A stretch of DNA of 64,000 bases. Origin: Teichococcus vastitatis (GTDB lineage Bacteria; Pseudomonadota; Alphaproteobacteria; Acetobacterales; Acetobacteraceae). Made by a program: the position numbers and the translations under genes. The DNA is taken from contig NZ_QXGS01000003.1 in the NCBI RefSeq assembly GCF_003604215.1, forward strand, positions 186,001 to 250,000. Reading direction: 5' to 3'. Every line of letters starts with the position of its first letter. Position 1 is the stretch's first letter. Of this stretch, positions 47,816-55,694 are shown one piece after another. Below the pieces are notes generated by a model. The model saw nothing but the letters and a program-made list of their open reading frames with translations. It did no database searches and was not told the DNA's origin.

Positions 47816-48891
47816 GCGCGCCGGCGGCGCTGCCGCGCTGGGTCGATCTCGTCCTGCTGCCGGCGCTCAACCTTGCGCTGGCGCTCGCCATCACCGCCCT
47901 GCTGGTGCTGTTGACCGGCGGCGAGCCGGGGGCGGCCCTGCGGGCGCTGGCGGTGGGCAGCGTTGGCTCCACGGATGCCATCGGATACACGCTCTACTAC
48001 GCCACCAACATGGCCTTCACCGGGCTGGCCGTCGCGGTGGCCTTCCAGGCCGGGCTGTTCAACATCGGCGCCGAGGGCCAAGCCTATCTGGGCGGGCTGG
48101 GCGTGGCGCTGGTGGCGCTGAACCTGGAGGGCCTGCCTCCAGTCCTGCTGTTGGCCATGGCCATCGCCGGGGGAGCCGCCTTCGGCGCCGCCTGGGCGGC
48201 CATCCCGGGCTGGCTGCAGGCGCGCCGCGGCAGCCACATCGTCATCACCACCATCATGTTCAACTTCCTGGCCGCGTCGCTGATGGTCTACCTGATCGTC
48301 AACGTGCTGATCGCGCCGGGCTCCATGTCCCCGGAGACGCGGCGCTTCGCCGAGGCAGCCTCGCTGCCGTCGCTGTCCGTCCTGGGCTTCGCGCCCTCGG
48401 TGCCGGTCAACTTGGCGCTGATCCTGGCCCTGGTGGCGGCGCTCGGCGTGTGGCTGCTGGTCTGGCGCACCCCCTGGGGCTACGGCCTGCGCGTCGTCGG
48501 GCAGAGCCCGGACGTGGCGCGCTATGCCGGCATCGACGAGGGGCGGGTGATCATCGCCGCCATGGCCCTGTCGGGTGCCCTGGCGGCCGGCGTTGCGGTG
48601 AACGAGTTGCTGGGCGCGCAGCACAAGCTGCTGCTGGGCTTCACCGGCGGCTACGGCTTCACCGGCATCGCCGTGGCGTTGATGGGGCGCAACCATCCCG
48701 CCGGCGTGCTGCTGGCGGCGCTGCTGTTCGGCGCGCTGACGCAGGGGGGCGCCGAGATGGCGTTCGAGGTGCCGGATGTGCCGTCCGAGATCGTGGTCCT
48801 GATCCAGGGGCTGGTGATCCTGTTCACCGGCGCACTGGGCACCATGCTGCGGCCGGTCCTGGCCCGTGTCTTGGCACCCGCCCGAGCATGA
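47812..48891 (+). CDS. Nucleoside ABC transporter permease 1
   Basis: The 359-residue inner-membrane protein has about eight to ten hydrophobic segments and the BPD_transp_2 family block with FQAGLFNIGAEGQAYLGGLG, which contacts the ATPase, and RGSHIVITTIMFNFLA. It starts at TTG 47812, overlapping the ATPase stop (TTGA). There is no ATG near the predicted N-terminus, so the TTG is likely. It pairs with the second permease that overlaps its end by four bases. Confidence 0.93.
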   Translation: MSAPAALPRWVDLVLLPALNLALALAITALLVLLTGGEPGAALRALAVGSVGSTDAIGYTLYYATNMAFTGLAVAVAFQAGLFNIGAEGQAYLGGLGVALVALNLEGLPPVLLLAMAIAGGAAFGAAWAAIPGWLQARRGSHIVITTIMFNFLAASLMVYLIVNVLIAPGSMSPETRRFAEAASLPSLSVLGFAPSVPVNLALILALVAALGVWLLVWRTPWGYGLRVVGQSPDVARYAGIDEGRVIIAAMALSGALAAGVAVNELLGAQHKLLLGFTGGYGFTGIAVALMGRNHPAGVLLAALLFGALTQGGAEMAFEVPDVPSEIVVLIQGLVILFTGALGTMLRPVLARVLAPARA

Positions 48892-49862
48892 CCGAGGCGC
48901 TGGACATCCTGCTGCCGGTGCTGGGCGCCACGCTGCGCCTGGCCACGCCGCTGCTGCTGGCCGCGCTGGCCGGCCTGTTCTCCGAGCGTGCCGGCATCGT
49001 CGATGTCGGACTGGAGGGCAAGATGCTGGTCGGCGCCTTCGCCGCTGCCGCCACCGCCGCCGTGACGGGCGACGTTCTGCCGGGCGTGCTGGCGGCGGTG
49101 GCGGCGTCCTGCCTGCTGGGGATGGTGCATGCCTATGGCTGCATCACCCTGCGCGGCAGTCAGGTGGTGTCGGGCATGGCGATCAACATCATCGCCTCCG
49201 GCCTGACCGCAACCCTGGCGCTCGCCTGGTTCGGGATGGGCGGGCAGACACCGGCACTGCCGGCGGCGGCCCGCTTCCTGCCGCTCGACCTGCCCGGCGC
49301 CGATGCCCTGGCCGACGTGCCGGTGCTAGGGCGGATCTATGCCTCGCTGATCGGCGGCCAGACCATGCTGGTCTATCTGGCGCTGCTGCTGGTGCCCGTC
49401 AGCGCCTTTGTGCTGGCGCGCACCCGCTTCGGCCTGCGGCTGCGGGCGGCGGGCGAGCATCCGGCGGCGGTGGACACGGCGGGCGTCTCGGTCGCGCGGC
49501 TGCGCTATGCCGGGGTGCTGATCGCCTCTGTGCTGTGCGGGATCGCCGGCGCCTACGTCGCCACGGCCCAGGGCGCCGGTTTCCAGCGCGACATGATCGC
49601 GGGGCGGGGTTATATCGCGCTGGCGGCTATGATCCTGGGGGGCTGGCGCCCGGGGCGGATCCTGTTGACCTGTCTGTTGTTCGGCCTGCTGGATGCGGTG
49701 GCGATCCGCCTGCAGGGCGCGGTGTTGCCTGGCATCGGCGCCTTTCCGGTGCAGGCGATTCAGGCCTTGCCGTACCTGCTGACAGTGGTGCTGCTTGCCG
49801 GCTTCATGGGACGCGCGATCCCGCCCCGGGCCAGCGGCCAGCCTTATGTGAAGGAGCGTTGA
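48888..49862 (+). CDS. Nucleoside ABC transporter permease 2
   Basis: The 324-residue partner permease has multiple membrane helices and the matching family motif FSERAGIVDVGLEGKMLVGAF, then LRGSQVVSGMAINIIASG and a C-terminal GRGYIALAAMILGGWRPG block. Its ATG overlaps the first permease stop (ATGA). Together with the BMP protein and the double ATPase it completes a one-operon importer. The stop is followed directly by the cytidine deaminase gene, joining uptake with intracellular processing. Confidence 0.93.
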   Translation: MTEALDILLPVLGATLRLATPLLLAALAGLFSERAGIVDVGLEGKMLVGAFAAAATAAVTGDVLPGVLAAVAASCLLGMVHAYGCITLRGSQVVSGMAINIIASGLTATLALAWFGMGGQTPALPAAARFLPLDLPGADALADVPVLGRIYASLIGGQTMLVYLALLLVPVSAFVLARTRFGLRLRAAGEHPAAVDTAGVSVARLRYAGVLIASVLCGIAGAYVATAQGAGFQRDMIAGRGYIALAAMILGGWRPGRILLTCLLFGLLDAVAIRLQGAVLPGIGAFPVQAIQALPYLLTVVLLAGFMGRAIPPRASGQPYVKER

Positions 49863-49867
49863 ACCCT

Positions 49868-50275
49868 GTGTCCGATCCCTTGATCGCCGCTGCCCTGGCG
49901 GCGCGGGCCAATGCCTATGCGCCGTATTCGCGCTTCCATGTCGGCGCCGCGCTGCGCACCGAGGAGGGCCAGATCTTCGCCGGCTGCAACGTCGAGAACG
50001 CGGCGTTCCCGGAAGGCAGCTGCGCCGAGGCCGGGGCCATCGCCGCGATGGCCCTGGCCGGCGGCCGCCGCATCGCCGAGCTGGTGGTGGCGGGCGAGGG
50101 GGAGGCGCCCTGCACGCCCTGCGGCGGCTGCCGGCAGAAGATCCGCGAATTCGCCGGGCCCAAAACCCCGCTGCGCATGGTCGACGCGCGCGGCCGGGTG
50201 CTGCTGCACACCACGCTCGCAGCCTTGCTGCCGCATTCCTTCGGGCCGGGGCATCTGGCGGGCAATCCGGCGTGA
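49868..50275 (+). CDS. cdd: Cytidine deaminase
   Basis: Cdd converts cytidine and deoxycytidine to uridine and deoxyuridine. The 135-residue protein is the short tetrameric type, with the substrate-binding YSRFHVGAAL, CNVENAAFPEGS, the zinc-ligand and proton-shuttle pair C52-A-E54, and zinc cysteines C85 and C88 in PCGGCRQ. The start is GTG 49868, 11 bases after AAGGAG; TTG 49859 is an alternative that would overlap the permease stop. Its own stop overlaps the next gene (GTGA). Confidence 0.94.
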   Translation: MSDPLIAAALAARANAYAPYSRFHVGAALRTEEGQIFAGCNVENAAFPEGSCAEAGAIAAMALAGGRRIAELVVAGEGEAPCTPCGGCRQKIREFAGPKTPLRMVDARGRVLLHTTLAALLPHSFGPGHLAGNPA

Positions 50276-50832
50276 GGCCGCGCGCCTATCTGGCGGGCCC
50301 GGACGTCTTCCTGCCCGGCGCGCCGGCCCATGCCGCCCGCAAGGTGGCGATCTGCGCCCGCCACGGCATCGAGGGCCGGCCGCCGCTGAACGAGGATCTG
50401 GCCAGCCTCGGCAGTTTTCCCGCGGAAGCGGCCTGGTCCACCATCTTCCGCAAGGACATCGGCATGATGGAGGAATGCGACCTCGCCATTGCCAACCTGA
50501 CGCCGTTCCGCGGCGTCTCGGCCGACAGCGGCACGCTGGTGGAGATCGGCTGGTTCCTGGGCCGCGGCCGGCCGGTCTTCGGCTATTCGAACAGCGCGGT
50601 GCCGTTTTCCGCGCGCTGCGCCGCGCATGCCGCCATGTTGCCGGACCCGATCCCCGGCATCACCGTGGAAGGCTTCGGCCTGGCCGACAACCTGATGATC
50701 GAGGGCGCGCTGGTGCAGGCCGGCGGGCATCCCATGCTGGTTCCGGCCGGCGGCAGCGATCAGCCTTTCGACTCCCTGGACCTGTTCGAGGCCTGCGTTG
50801 CCCTGGCGGCGCAGCGGCTCGGCCTGACCTGA
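50272..50832 (+). CDS. Nucleoside 2-deoxyribosyltransferase
   Basis: This enzyme swaps the base of deoxynucleosides or hydrolyses the N-glycosidic bond. The 186-residue protein has the family features: RAYLAGPDVF at the N-terminus, an Asp-rich middle (RKDIGMMEECDLAIANLTPFRG) and the nucleophile Glu in SADSGTLVEIGWFLGRGRPVFGY. It starts with GTG 50272 overlapping the cdd stop. In this operon it would act on deoxynucleosides brought in by the BMP transporter. Confidence 0.88.
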   Translation: MRPRAYLAGPDVFLPGAPAHAARKVAICARHGIEGRPPLNEDLASLGSFPAEAAWSTIFRKDIGMMEECDLAIANLTPFRGVSADSGTLVEIGWFLGRGRPVFGYSNSAVPFSARCAAHAAMLPDPIPGITVEGFGLADNLMIEGALVQAGGHPMLVPAGGSDQPFDSLDLFEACVALAAQRLGLT

Positions 50833-50854
50833 CCTTTCCGACGAGGCGCCCGCC

Positions 50855-51793
50855 ATGGCCCGCAAGATCATCATCGACACCGACCCCGGCAAGGACGACG
50901 CGGTGGCCATCCTGCTGGCGCTGGCATCGCCGGAACTGGAGGTGCTGGCCCTGACGGCGGTGGCGGGCAATGTGCCGCTATCCCGCACCGAAGCCAATGC
51001 GCGCCAGCTTCTGGAACTGGGTGGCCGGCCGGATATCCCGGTCTATCCCGGCTGCATGCGGCCGCTGGTGCGCAATCCCGTCACCGCCGAGCACGTGCAT
51101 GGCGAAACCGGCCTGCAGGGCCTGGTGCTGCCGGAGCCCGCGACGCCGCCCCGGCCCGGACACGCCGTGGATGCCATGATTGACATGCTGCGCCAGGCAG
51201 CGCCGGGTGAGATCACGCTGTGCCTGCTCGGCCCGGCCACCAACCTGGCCATGGCGCTGGTGAAAGCACCCGACATCGCCGCCCGCGTCGCCGAGGTGAT
51301 CTGGATGGCCGGTGCGCGCAGCGAGGGCGGCAACGTCACGCCGGCCGCCGAGTACAACGTGCATGCCGATCCCGATGCGGCGGAGGTGCTGCTGAACAGC
51401 GGCATCGCGCTGACGCTGCTGCCGCTGGACCTGACACACCAGGTTCGGCTGACGCGGGAGCGGCTGACGCGGCTACGCATGATCGGCACGGCGGCGGCGC
51501 GGGCGGTGGCAGTGATGTTCTCCGACGCGGACGGCACGCCGCAGCGGGAGCGGGAACAGGAAGGCATTCCGCTGCACGATCCCTGCGTCATCGCGTGGCT
51601 GCTGCGGCCTGGATTGTTCTCGGGGCGGCGCATCAATGTCCAGGTGGAAACCGGCAGTCCGCTGGCGCTCGGCATGACGGTGGCGGACTGGTTTGGTGTC
51701 TCTGGCCGCGCGGCCAATGCGACCTGGCTGAACCAGGCCGATGCCGCCGGGTTTTTCGACCTCCTGCTGGAACGCCTGGCGCGGCTGCCCTGA
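50855..51793 (+). CDS. Inosine-uridine-preferring nucleoside hydrolase
   Basis: The 312-residue enzyme cleaves ribonucleosides to base and ribose. The calcium-binding N-terminus DTDPGKDDA is exact, followed by TAVAGNVPL, LLGPATNLAMAL, VIWMAGAR, NVHADPDAAEVLL and the late catalytic His in HDPCVIAW. It follows the deoxyribosyltransferase by 22 bases and is the last clear gene of the nucleoside locus. Substrate preference (purine versus pyrimidine) cannot be told from the sequence alone. Confidence 0.94.
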   Translation: MARKIIIDTDPGKDDAVAILLALASPELEVLALTAVAGNVPLSRTEANARQLLELGGRPDIPVYPGCMRPLVRNPVTAEHVHGETGLQGLVLPEPATPPRPGHAVDAMIDMLRQAAPGEITLCLLGPATNLAMALVKAPDIAARVAEVIWMAGARSEGGNVTPAAEYNVHADPDAAEVLLNSGIALTLLPLDLTHQVRLTRERLTRLRMIGTAAARAVAVMFSDADGTPQREREQEGIPLHDPCVIAWLLRPGLFSGRRINVQVETGSPLALGMTVADWFGVSGRAANATWLNQADAAGFFDLLLERLARLP

Positions 51794-51895
51794 TCACAGC
51801 GGCGCAGCCATGCGGTGCCCGCCTCGTCGCGGCATGGCCCATTGCGTGATGCGGCGGCTTGCTTCAGCCTGCGGCAGCCCGAGGAGCATGGCGCC

Positions 51896-52228
51896 ATGAA
51901 GCTTCCGCCCCTGCCGTTCACCGGCGTCCACTGGGATGCTTTGCCGGCCACCGAGCATCGGGGGGAACGCGGCACAGCGCTGTGCCGCACTCTATCCAAC
52001 GGCGATGTGCGGATGCGGGTCGTGGAATACTCGCCCGGCTACCTCGCGGATCATTTGTGTGACCGGGGCCACGTGCTGTATGTGCTGGACGGCGAGCTGG
52101 TCACCGAACTGCAGGATGGCCGCCGGTTCACCTTCGCGGCCGGGCATGGTTACACCGTGTCGGATTTCGGTGACGCCGCGCATCGCTCCTCTACCGAAAC
52201 CGGCGCGCGGCTGTTCATCGTCGACTGA
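51896..52228 (+). CDS. DHCW-motif cupin-fold protein
   Basis: The 110-residue protein closely follows the DHCW cupin family: TEHRGERGTA, VRMRVVEYSPGYLADH, GHVLYVLDGELVTELQDGR, AAHRSSTETGARLFIVD. The central motif reads ADHLCDRGH, with Leu where the usual Trp is found. No function is established for the family; the fold suggests a small metal-binding or sensing protein. GAGGAG stands nine bases before the ATG at 51896. It may be co-transcribed with the nucleoside hydrolase 102 bases upstream, though that gap shows no clear feature. Confidence 0.85.
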   Translation: MKLPPLPFTGVHWDALPATEHRGERGTALCRTLSNGDVRMRVVEYSPGYLADHLCDRGHVLYVLDGELVTELQDGRRFTFAAGHGYTVSDFGDAAHRSSTETGARLFIVD

Positions 52229-52234
52229 GGTGCT

Positions 52235-53023
52235 TCAACTGGTCCGCAGCGCCTCCGGCACCGGCGTGGCCGGCCCGTCCTGGCCGCGCATGCCGATCCG
52301 CCCAAGGCCCGGCAGCTTGATCGCCGGCCGCCGCAGGTCGAGGCCCGCGGTGGCGCCTAGGATGTTGATCTCAAAACCTTCCACCCAGCCTAGCGTCAGG
52401 CCGGCATAGCCGCCGAGGCTCAGCCGCAACCCGGTTCCCGACTGGGTCGGGCGCAGCCAGCGGCCGTCATAGGGGAAATCCTTGCCGATCGCGGTGGGGG
52501 GCAGCGCCACGCCCAATCCCGGCAGGGTGTCGAGCACGGCGGCCACGAAGGTGTTGGAGTTCGGGCCGGGCCAGGCCCGGTAATCGCCGCGGTTGCGCCA
52601 GGCATAGGATTCGATCGCCCGCTGCATGGCGGGAATCAGCGCCGCAGCGGCGGCCCCATCCGCCGCGTAGACGGTGTCCGGCCGGGCGCCGAACCAGCGG
52701 CCATCCGGCTCGAAACCGTTCATGCGGATCGGCTCCCCCCAGGCGGTGTAATCGTAGCGCGTGTAGCTCCTGGCGCCTTCCGGCTTGAAGACGATCCAGC
52801 AATGCGTGGCGAAGATGCCGCGCCAGCGCACCGTCGGCGCGGCGAACACCCGGACCACGGCCGGGGAGTGGCCCGCAGCCGGCGGCAGCAGGCCGGCGCT
52901 GGAACGGTCGGCGGTGCGCCAGCCGGCACCGGTGCCGTTGGCGTAGTAGAGCCCCGCCGAGATCGACAAGGGCAGCAGGAAGAACACCAGAAACAGAACA
53001 AGTCCCAGTTTCAGCCAAGGCAT
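52235..53023 (-). CDS. DUF3750 membrane-anchored protein
   Basis: The 262-residue protein from ATG 53023 has an N-terminal membrane anchor (LKLGLVLFLVFFLLPLSISAG) and a large, probably periplasmic domain with the DUF3750 pattern: WRTADRSSAGLLPPA, VRVFAAPTVRWRGIFATHCWIVFK, YTRYDYTAWGEPIRMN, and a Cys/His/Asn-containing middle (WPGPNSNTFVAAVL). The fold is suggestive of an NlpC/P60-like or other Cys-His enzyme, but that is a guess. A TTG at 53044 is a less likely start. It converges with the cupin gene six bases away. Confidence 0.82.
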   Translation of the reverse strand: MPWLKLGLVLFLVFFLLPLSISAGLYYANGTGAGWRTADRSSAGLLPPAAGHSPAVVRVFAAPTVRWRGIFATHCWIVFKPEGARSYTRYDYTAWGEPIRMNGFEPDGRWFGARPDTVYAADGAAAAALIPAMQRAIESYAWRNRGDYRAWPGPNSNTFVAAVLDTLPGLGVALPPTAIGKDFPYDGRWLRPTQSGTGLRLSLGGYAGLTLGWVEGFEINILGATAGLDLRRPAIKLPGLGRIGMRGQDGPATPVPEALRTS

Positions 53024-53048
53024 GCGACGAACTTTCGGCAGCAAGGGT

Positions 53049-53585
53049 TCACGCGTGGCGCGCCCGGCCCGCGACGAGCGGCGCGATCAGGAGCCGCGCC
53101 AGCAGGAGGCCGATGATCAGCCCGCCCAGCCCGTAGCTGGCCGGCGCGGCGCTGAGCAGCACGGCCGGCACAAGGTCCTGCCACGCGCGGCGCAGAATGG
53201 CCGGCTTGCCGGCGCGATCATCGGTCAGGCCGTCCCACAGGGCAACCAGGGGACGCGTGATGGGGGAGGTGCGGTCCAGACGCTCGGCCGTGGCGCGCAG
53301 CAGCGCCGCCTGCTCGGCCGAGGCCACCAGGCCGGCCGCATTAGCTGGCTCCGAGCGGCGCAGCGCATCGAGCACCATGCCCGGCGGCGCGTCCGGTGGA
53401 AGGCGGTAGTATTCCCGCGCGATCCTCTGCCGGTCGGCGATGTCGCGCTGGCCCGCTTCCGCGACCTGGGTCAGGGCGGCCCGGTAGGATTGCGCGAGGG
53501 CAGGGATCTGCATCGCGCCGAGGGCCATGGTCAGGGCGAGGCCGAAGCGGATCGAATCCGCCAGCCAGTCCGCAAGGAAGCGCAT
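53049..53585 (-). CDS. DUF2937 membrane protein
   Basis: The 178-residue protein has an N-terminal membrane segment (about residues 9-31, LADSIRFGLALTMALGAMQIPAL), a long helical middle starting QSYRAALTQVAEAGQRDIADRQR (likely coiled), and a C-terminal segment (GLGGLIIGLLLARLLIAPLV). This matches the DUF2937 family, whose role is unknown. GGAG stands nine bases before ATG 53585; ATGs at 53594 and 53600 are alternatives. It lies 25 bases upstream of the DUF3750 gene on the same strand, so the two are probably one transcript. Confidence 0.8.
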   Translation of the reverse strand: MRFLADWLADSIRFGLALTMALGAMQIPALAQSYRAALTQVAEAGQRDIADRQRIAREYYRLPPDAPPGMVLDALRRSEPANAAGLVASAEQAALLRATAERLDRTSPITRPLVALWDGLTDDRAGKPAILRRAWQDLVPAVLLSAAPASYGLGGLIIGLLLARLLIAPLVAGRARHA

Positions 53586-53645
53586 GATCCCCATCTCCAT
53601 CTGAGTGGAAGGGGAAGAGCCGCGACGCGATCCGGGTTGCGGGCA

Positions 53646-54668
53646 TCATCCGGTGAACGCCGGAATGATCGCCTGCTCCACCAGCCGGTGCAGGGCCGCG
53701 GAATGGCCGCTGCTTCCGCCCGAGCGCTGCGTCGGATCGGAGGTCATGACGATGCTGAGCCCGAGGTCGGGAACAACATGGATCATCTGGCCGCCGAAGC
53801 CCCAGGCGTAGTAGCGCCGGAGATGCGCGTCTTCACGCCGGAACCAGCCATAGCCGTAGGAATCGCCGGTGAAGGCGGAACGGGCCTGCGGCTGCCAGCT
53901 TGCCTCGATCCAGCTCCGCGGCACAACTTCCGTGCCGCCGACGCGACCATGGCTGAGCACCATCGCGGCGAAGCGCGACAGGGCCCGCGGCGACATCAGC
54001 ATGTCGTTGCCGCCGAAGAAGATCCCCTGCGGATCGCGCGGCCAGGGCGGGATGCTGATGTTGAGCGGATCGCCGAGCCAGTCCCGCGCCAGCTCCAGGG
54101 TGCTCCGTCCGGTGCGGCGGGTGAGGATCGCCGACAGCAGGTGCGTGTTGCCGGTGGAATACAGCATGGGCCCGCCCGGATCGGCCACGAAAGGCCGGGC
54201 GAGAACAAAGCGCACCCAGTCCGGGCTAGATACCCAGCGGCCGTAAAACGGGCCTGAGGTGCGCTCCAGGCCCGCCTGCATGGACAGCAGGTGCCCGATG
54301 GTGACGCGATGCAGGCGCGGATCGGCGCCCCGCGGCAGCTTGTCGCGCAACAGCGGCGCAACGGGCTCATCGACGCCGGTGAGGTGGCCGCGCCGGATGG
54401 CGATGCCGACCAGTGACGCGATGATCGTCTTGGACACCGATTTGATGTTCACGGAACGGTCCGGCGCCGGGCCCCGGAAGCGGTGCTCCGCCAGCACCGT
54501 GCCGTTCCGGACAACCATGAGGGTGTGCAGTGGATCCAGAGCGCGGGCCTGCTCCAGAGCCGCCCGCAGTTCCGCATCGGGGGCGGCGGCTGCGCCGATC
54601 AGGGCGGGTGAGGCGGCCATCAGCCGCAGCATTTGGCGGCGGGATCGCGGCGGATCGGCACGGTGCAT
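53646..54668 (-). CDS. Exported serine hydrolase of the beta-lactamase fold
   Basis: The 340-residue protein begins with a Tat-like signal (RSRRQMLRLMAASPALIGAAAA), so it is probably exported. The catalytic SxxK is in IKSVSKTIIASLVGIAIRRG, the second motif is probably YSTGN (YxN-like), and a C-terminal FGGQMIHVVPDLGLSIVMTS strand follows. It belongs with class C beta-lactamase-related esterases and DD-peptidases; resistance is not implied. It differs in sequence and export from the serine hydrolase at 27.5 kb. It ends just before the DUF2937 gene on the same strand. Confidence 0.84.
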   Translation of the reverse strand: MHRADPPRSRRQMLRLMAASPALIGAAAAPDAELRAALEQARALDPLHTLMVVRNGTVLAEHRFRGPAPDRSVNIKSVSKTIIASLVGIAIRRGHLTGVDEPVAPLLRDKLPRGADPRLHRVTIGHLLSMQAGLERTSGPFYGRWVSSPDWVRFVLARPFVADPGGPMLYSTGNTHLLSAILTRRTGRSTLELARDWLGDPLNISIPPWPRDPQGIFFGGNDMLMSPRALSRFAAMVLSHGRVGGTEVVPRSWIEASWQPQARSAFTGDSYGYGWFRREDAHLRRYYAWGFGGQMIHVVPDLGLSIVMTSDPTQRSGGSSGHSAALHRLVEQAIIPAFTG

Positions 54669-54761
54669 AATCAGGATGTGGCGCGCAGCCGGATCTGCCG
54701 CCAGGGGCCGTTACGCTTGGCTACGATGCGGGGCACCGCAAGCGGATGGCCCGGAGGCTGG

Positions 54762-54852
54762 TGGCGGATGGGGTGGGATTCGAACCCACGATACCCTTTT
54801 GAGGTATACACACTTTCCAGGCGTGCGCCTTCGACCGCTCGGCCACCCATCC
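54762..54852 (-). tRNA. tRNA-Ser (anticodon GGA)
   Basis: Read on the minus strand, the acceptor stem is GGATGGG paired with CCCATCC, discriminator G, and the CCA end is encoded. The D arm (GGCCGAGCGGTCGAAGGC), an anticodon arm with loop CTGGAAA (anticodon GGA), a long class II variable arm (TATACC..GGTATC stem) and the T arm with GTTCGAATC are all present. The 91-base length including CCA is right for tRNA-Ser. It reads UCC codons and, by wobble, UCU. Confidence 0.97.
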
Positions 54853-55159
54853 AACGCAGGCGGCGGGGTATACCAGCCTTGAGCGGACGGGCAAGAGGAT
54901 TCGAGTGCCTTCCCCCTTGAAACCCCGGGACCGGAGGTTTTCCGAGGAAGAAGCTGCCCCACGGGGGGCATTTGCGGAGGCTGTCACAATCGGCGCGACG
55001 AGATCCGCGCCCAGCGCGGGGAGGACCCGTGTTTTTTTCGGCCTCAAAGTCCCGATTTTTCTTGCGGTGGGGGACCCCTTGCCTCATAAGCCGCCCCCGT
55101 TGACCTGATCGATCCACGATCACCCTGGTCATCTTCTGGTGGGAAGGAGCCCTCGAGCC
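54853..55159. other. Intergenic region between tRNA-Ser and speD
   Basis: This 307-base stretch holds the tRNA-Ser promoter region and the speD leader. It contains a T7 run (55032-55038) and a T5 run (55056-55060), unusual in this GC-rich DNA. An inverted repeat TGATCG-ATCCA-CGATCA (55106-55122) lies 37 bases before the speD ATG, with TTGACC directly before it. I see no convincing ORF or known riboswitch. The repeat may be an operator or leader hairpin for speD. Confidence 0.5.
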
Positions 55160-55615
55160 ATGGACGCTCTCGTTTCTCCGCTGGGGATGGTTTCGGATTA
55201 CAGCCCGAGCGAAGCCCAGTCTGTTGATAGCCACGGTGAGGCGAAGGATTACTTCGTCGAACGTGACGGTGTGCGCTTCGCCGGCACGCATCTGATCGTT
55301 GATCTCTGGGGTGCCACGAACCTCGACGACCCCGCGCACATCGATTCCGTGCTGCGTGAGGCCGCCATCGAGACCGGCGCGACTATTCTGCACGGCCACT
55401 TCCACCACTTCTCCCCGAATGGTGGCGTGAGCGGCGTGCTGGTGCTGGCCGAGAGCCACGTTTCGATCCACACCTGGCCGGAGCGGGCCTATGCCGCGCT
55501 CGACATCTTCGTCTGCGGCATCTGCAATCCGTACAAGGCGGTGTCGATCCTGAAGAAGGGCTTCGAGCCCGAGCGCGTGCAGCTTGCCGAGCACAAGCGC
55601 GGCCTGATCGGCTGA
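55160..55615 (+). CDS. speD: S-adenosylmethionine decarboxylase proenzyme
   Basis: SpeD makes decarboxylated SAM, the aminopropyl donor for spermidine. The 151-residue proenzyme is the short bacterial type (about 120-150 residues) and self-cleaves between E98 and S99 in AESHVSIHTWPE, turning the Ser into the pyruvoyl group. FVCGICNP with a conserved Cys follows. Residues 1-35 form an N-terminal extension before the core. AAGGAG stands ten bases before the ATG at 55160. A strong hairpin separates it from speE. Confidence 0.95.
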   Translation: MDALVSPLGMVSDYSPSEAQSVDSHGEAKDYFVERDGVRFAGTHLIVDLWGATNLDDPAHIDSVLREAAIETGATILHGHFHHFSPNGGVSGVLVLAESHVSIHTWPERAYAALDIFVCGICNPYKAVSILKKGFEPERVQLAEHKRGLIG

Positions 55616-55642
55616 CCTCAGCCTTTCATGTGACGCGACCGG

Positions 55643-55673
55643 GGGCGGGATCCTAGGATCCCGCCCTCTTGTT
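55643..55673 (+). terminator. Intrinsic terminator between speD and speE
   Basis: GGGCGGGATCCTAGGATCCCGCCC (perfect 24-base palindrome, 55643-55666) folds to a very stable stem and is followed by TCTTGTT. It starts 28 bases after the speD stop and ends 22 bases before the speE ATG. This is the layout of a Rho-independent terminator, so speE would depend on read-through or its own promoter, although the two enzymes act in sequence. Confidence 0.75.
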
Positions 55674-55694
55674 ATGGACTGAGGACGAACGCCG

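Noticed and set aside
54853..55159. SAM-type riboswitch upstream of speD
   Set aside because: A hairpin and T runs exist, but I could not match any known SAM riboswitch core.
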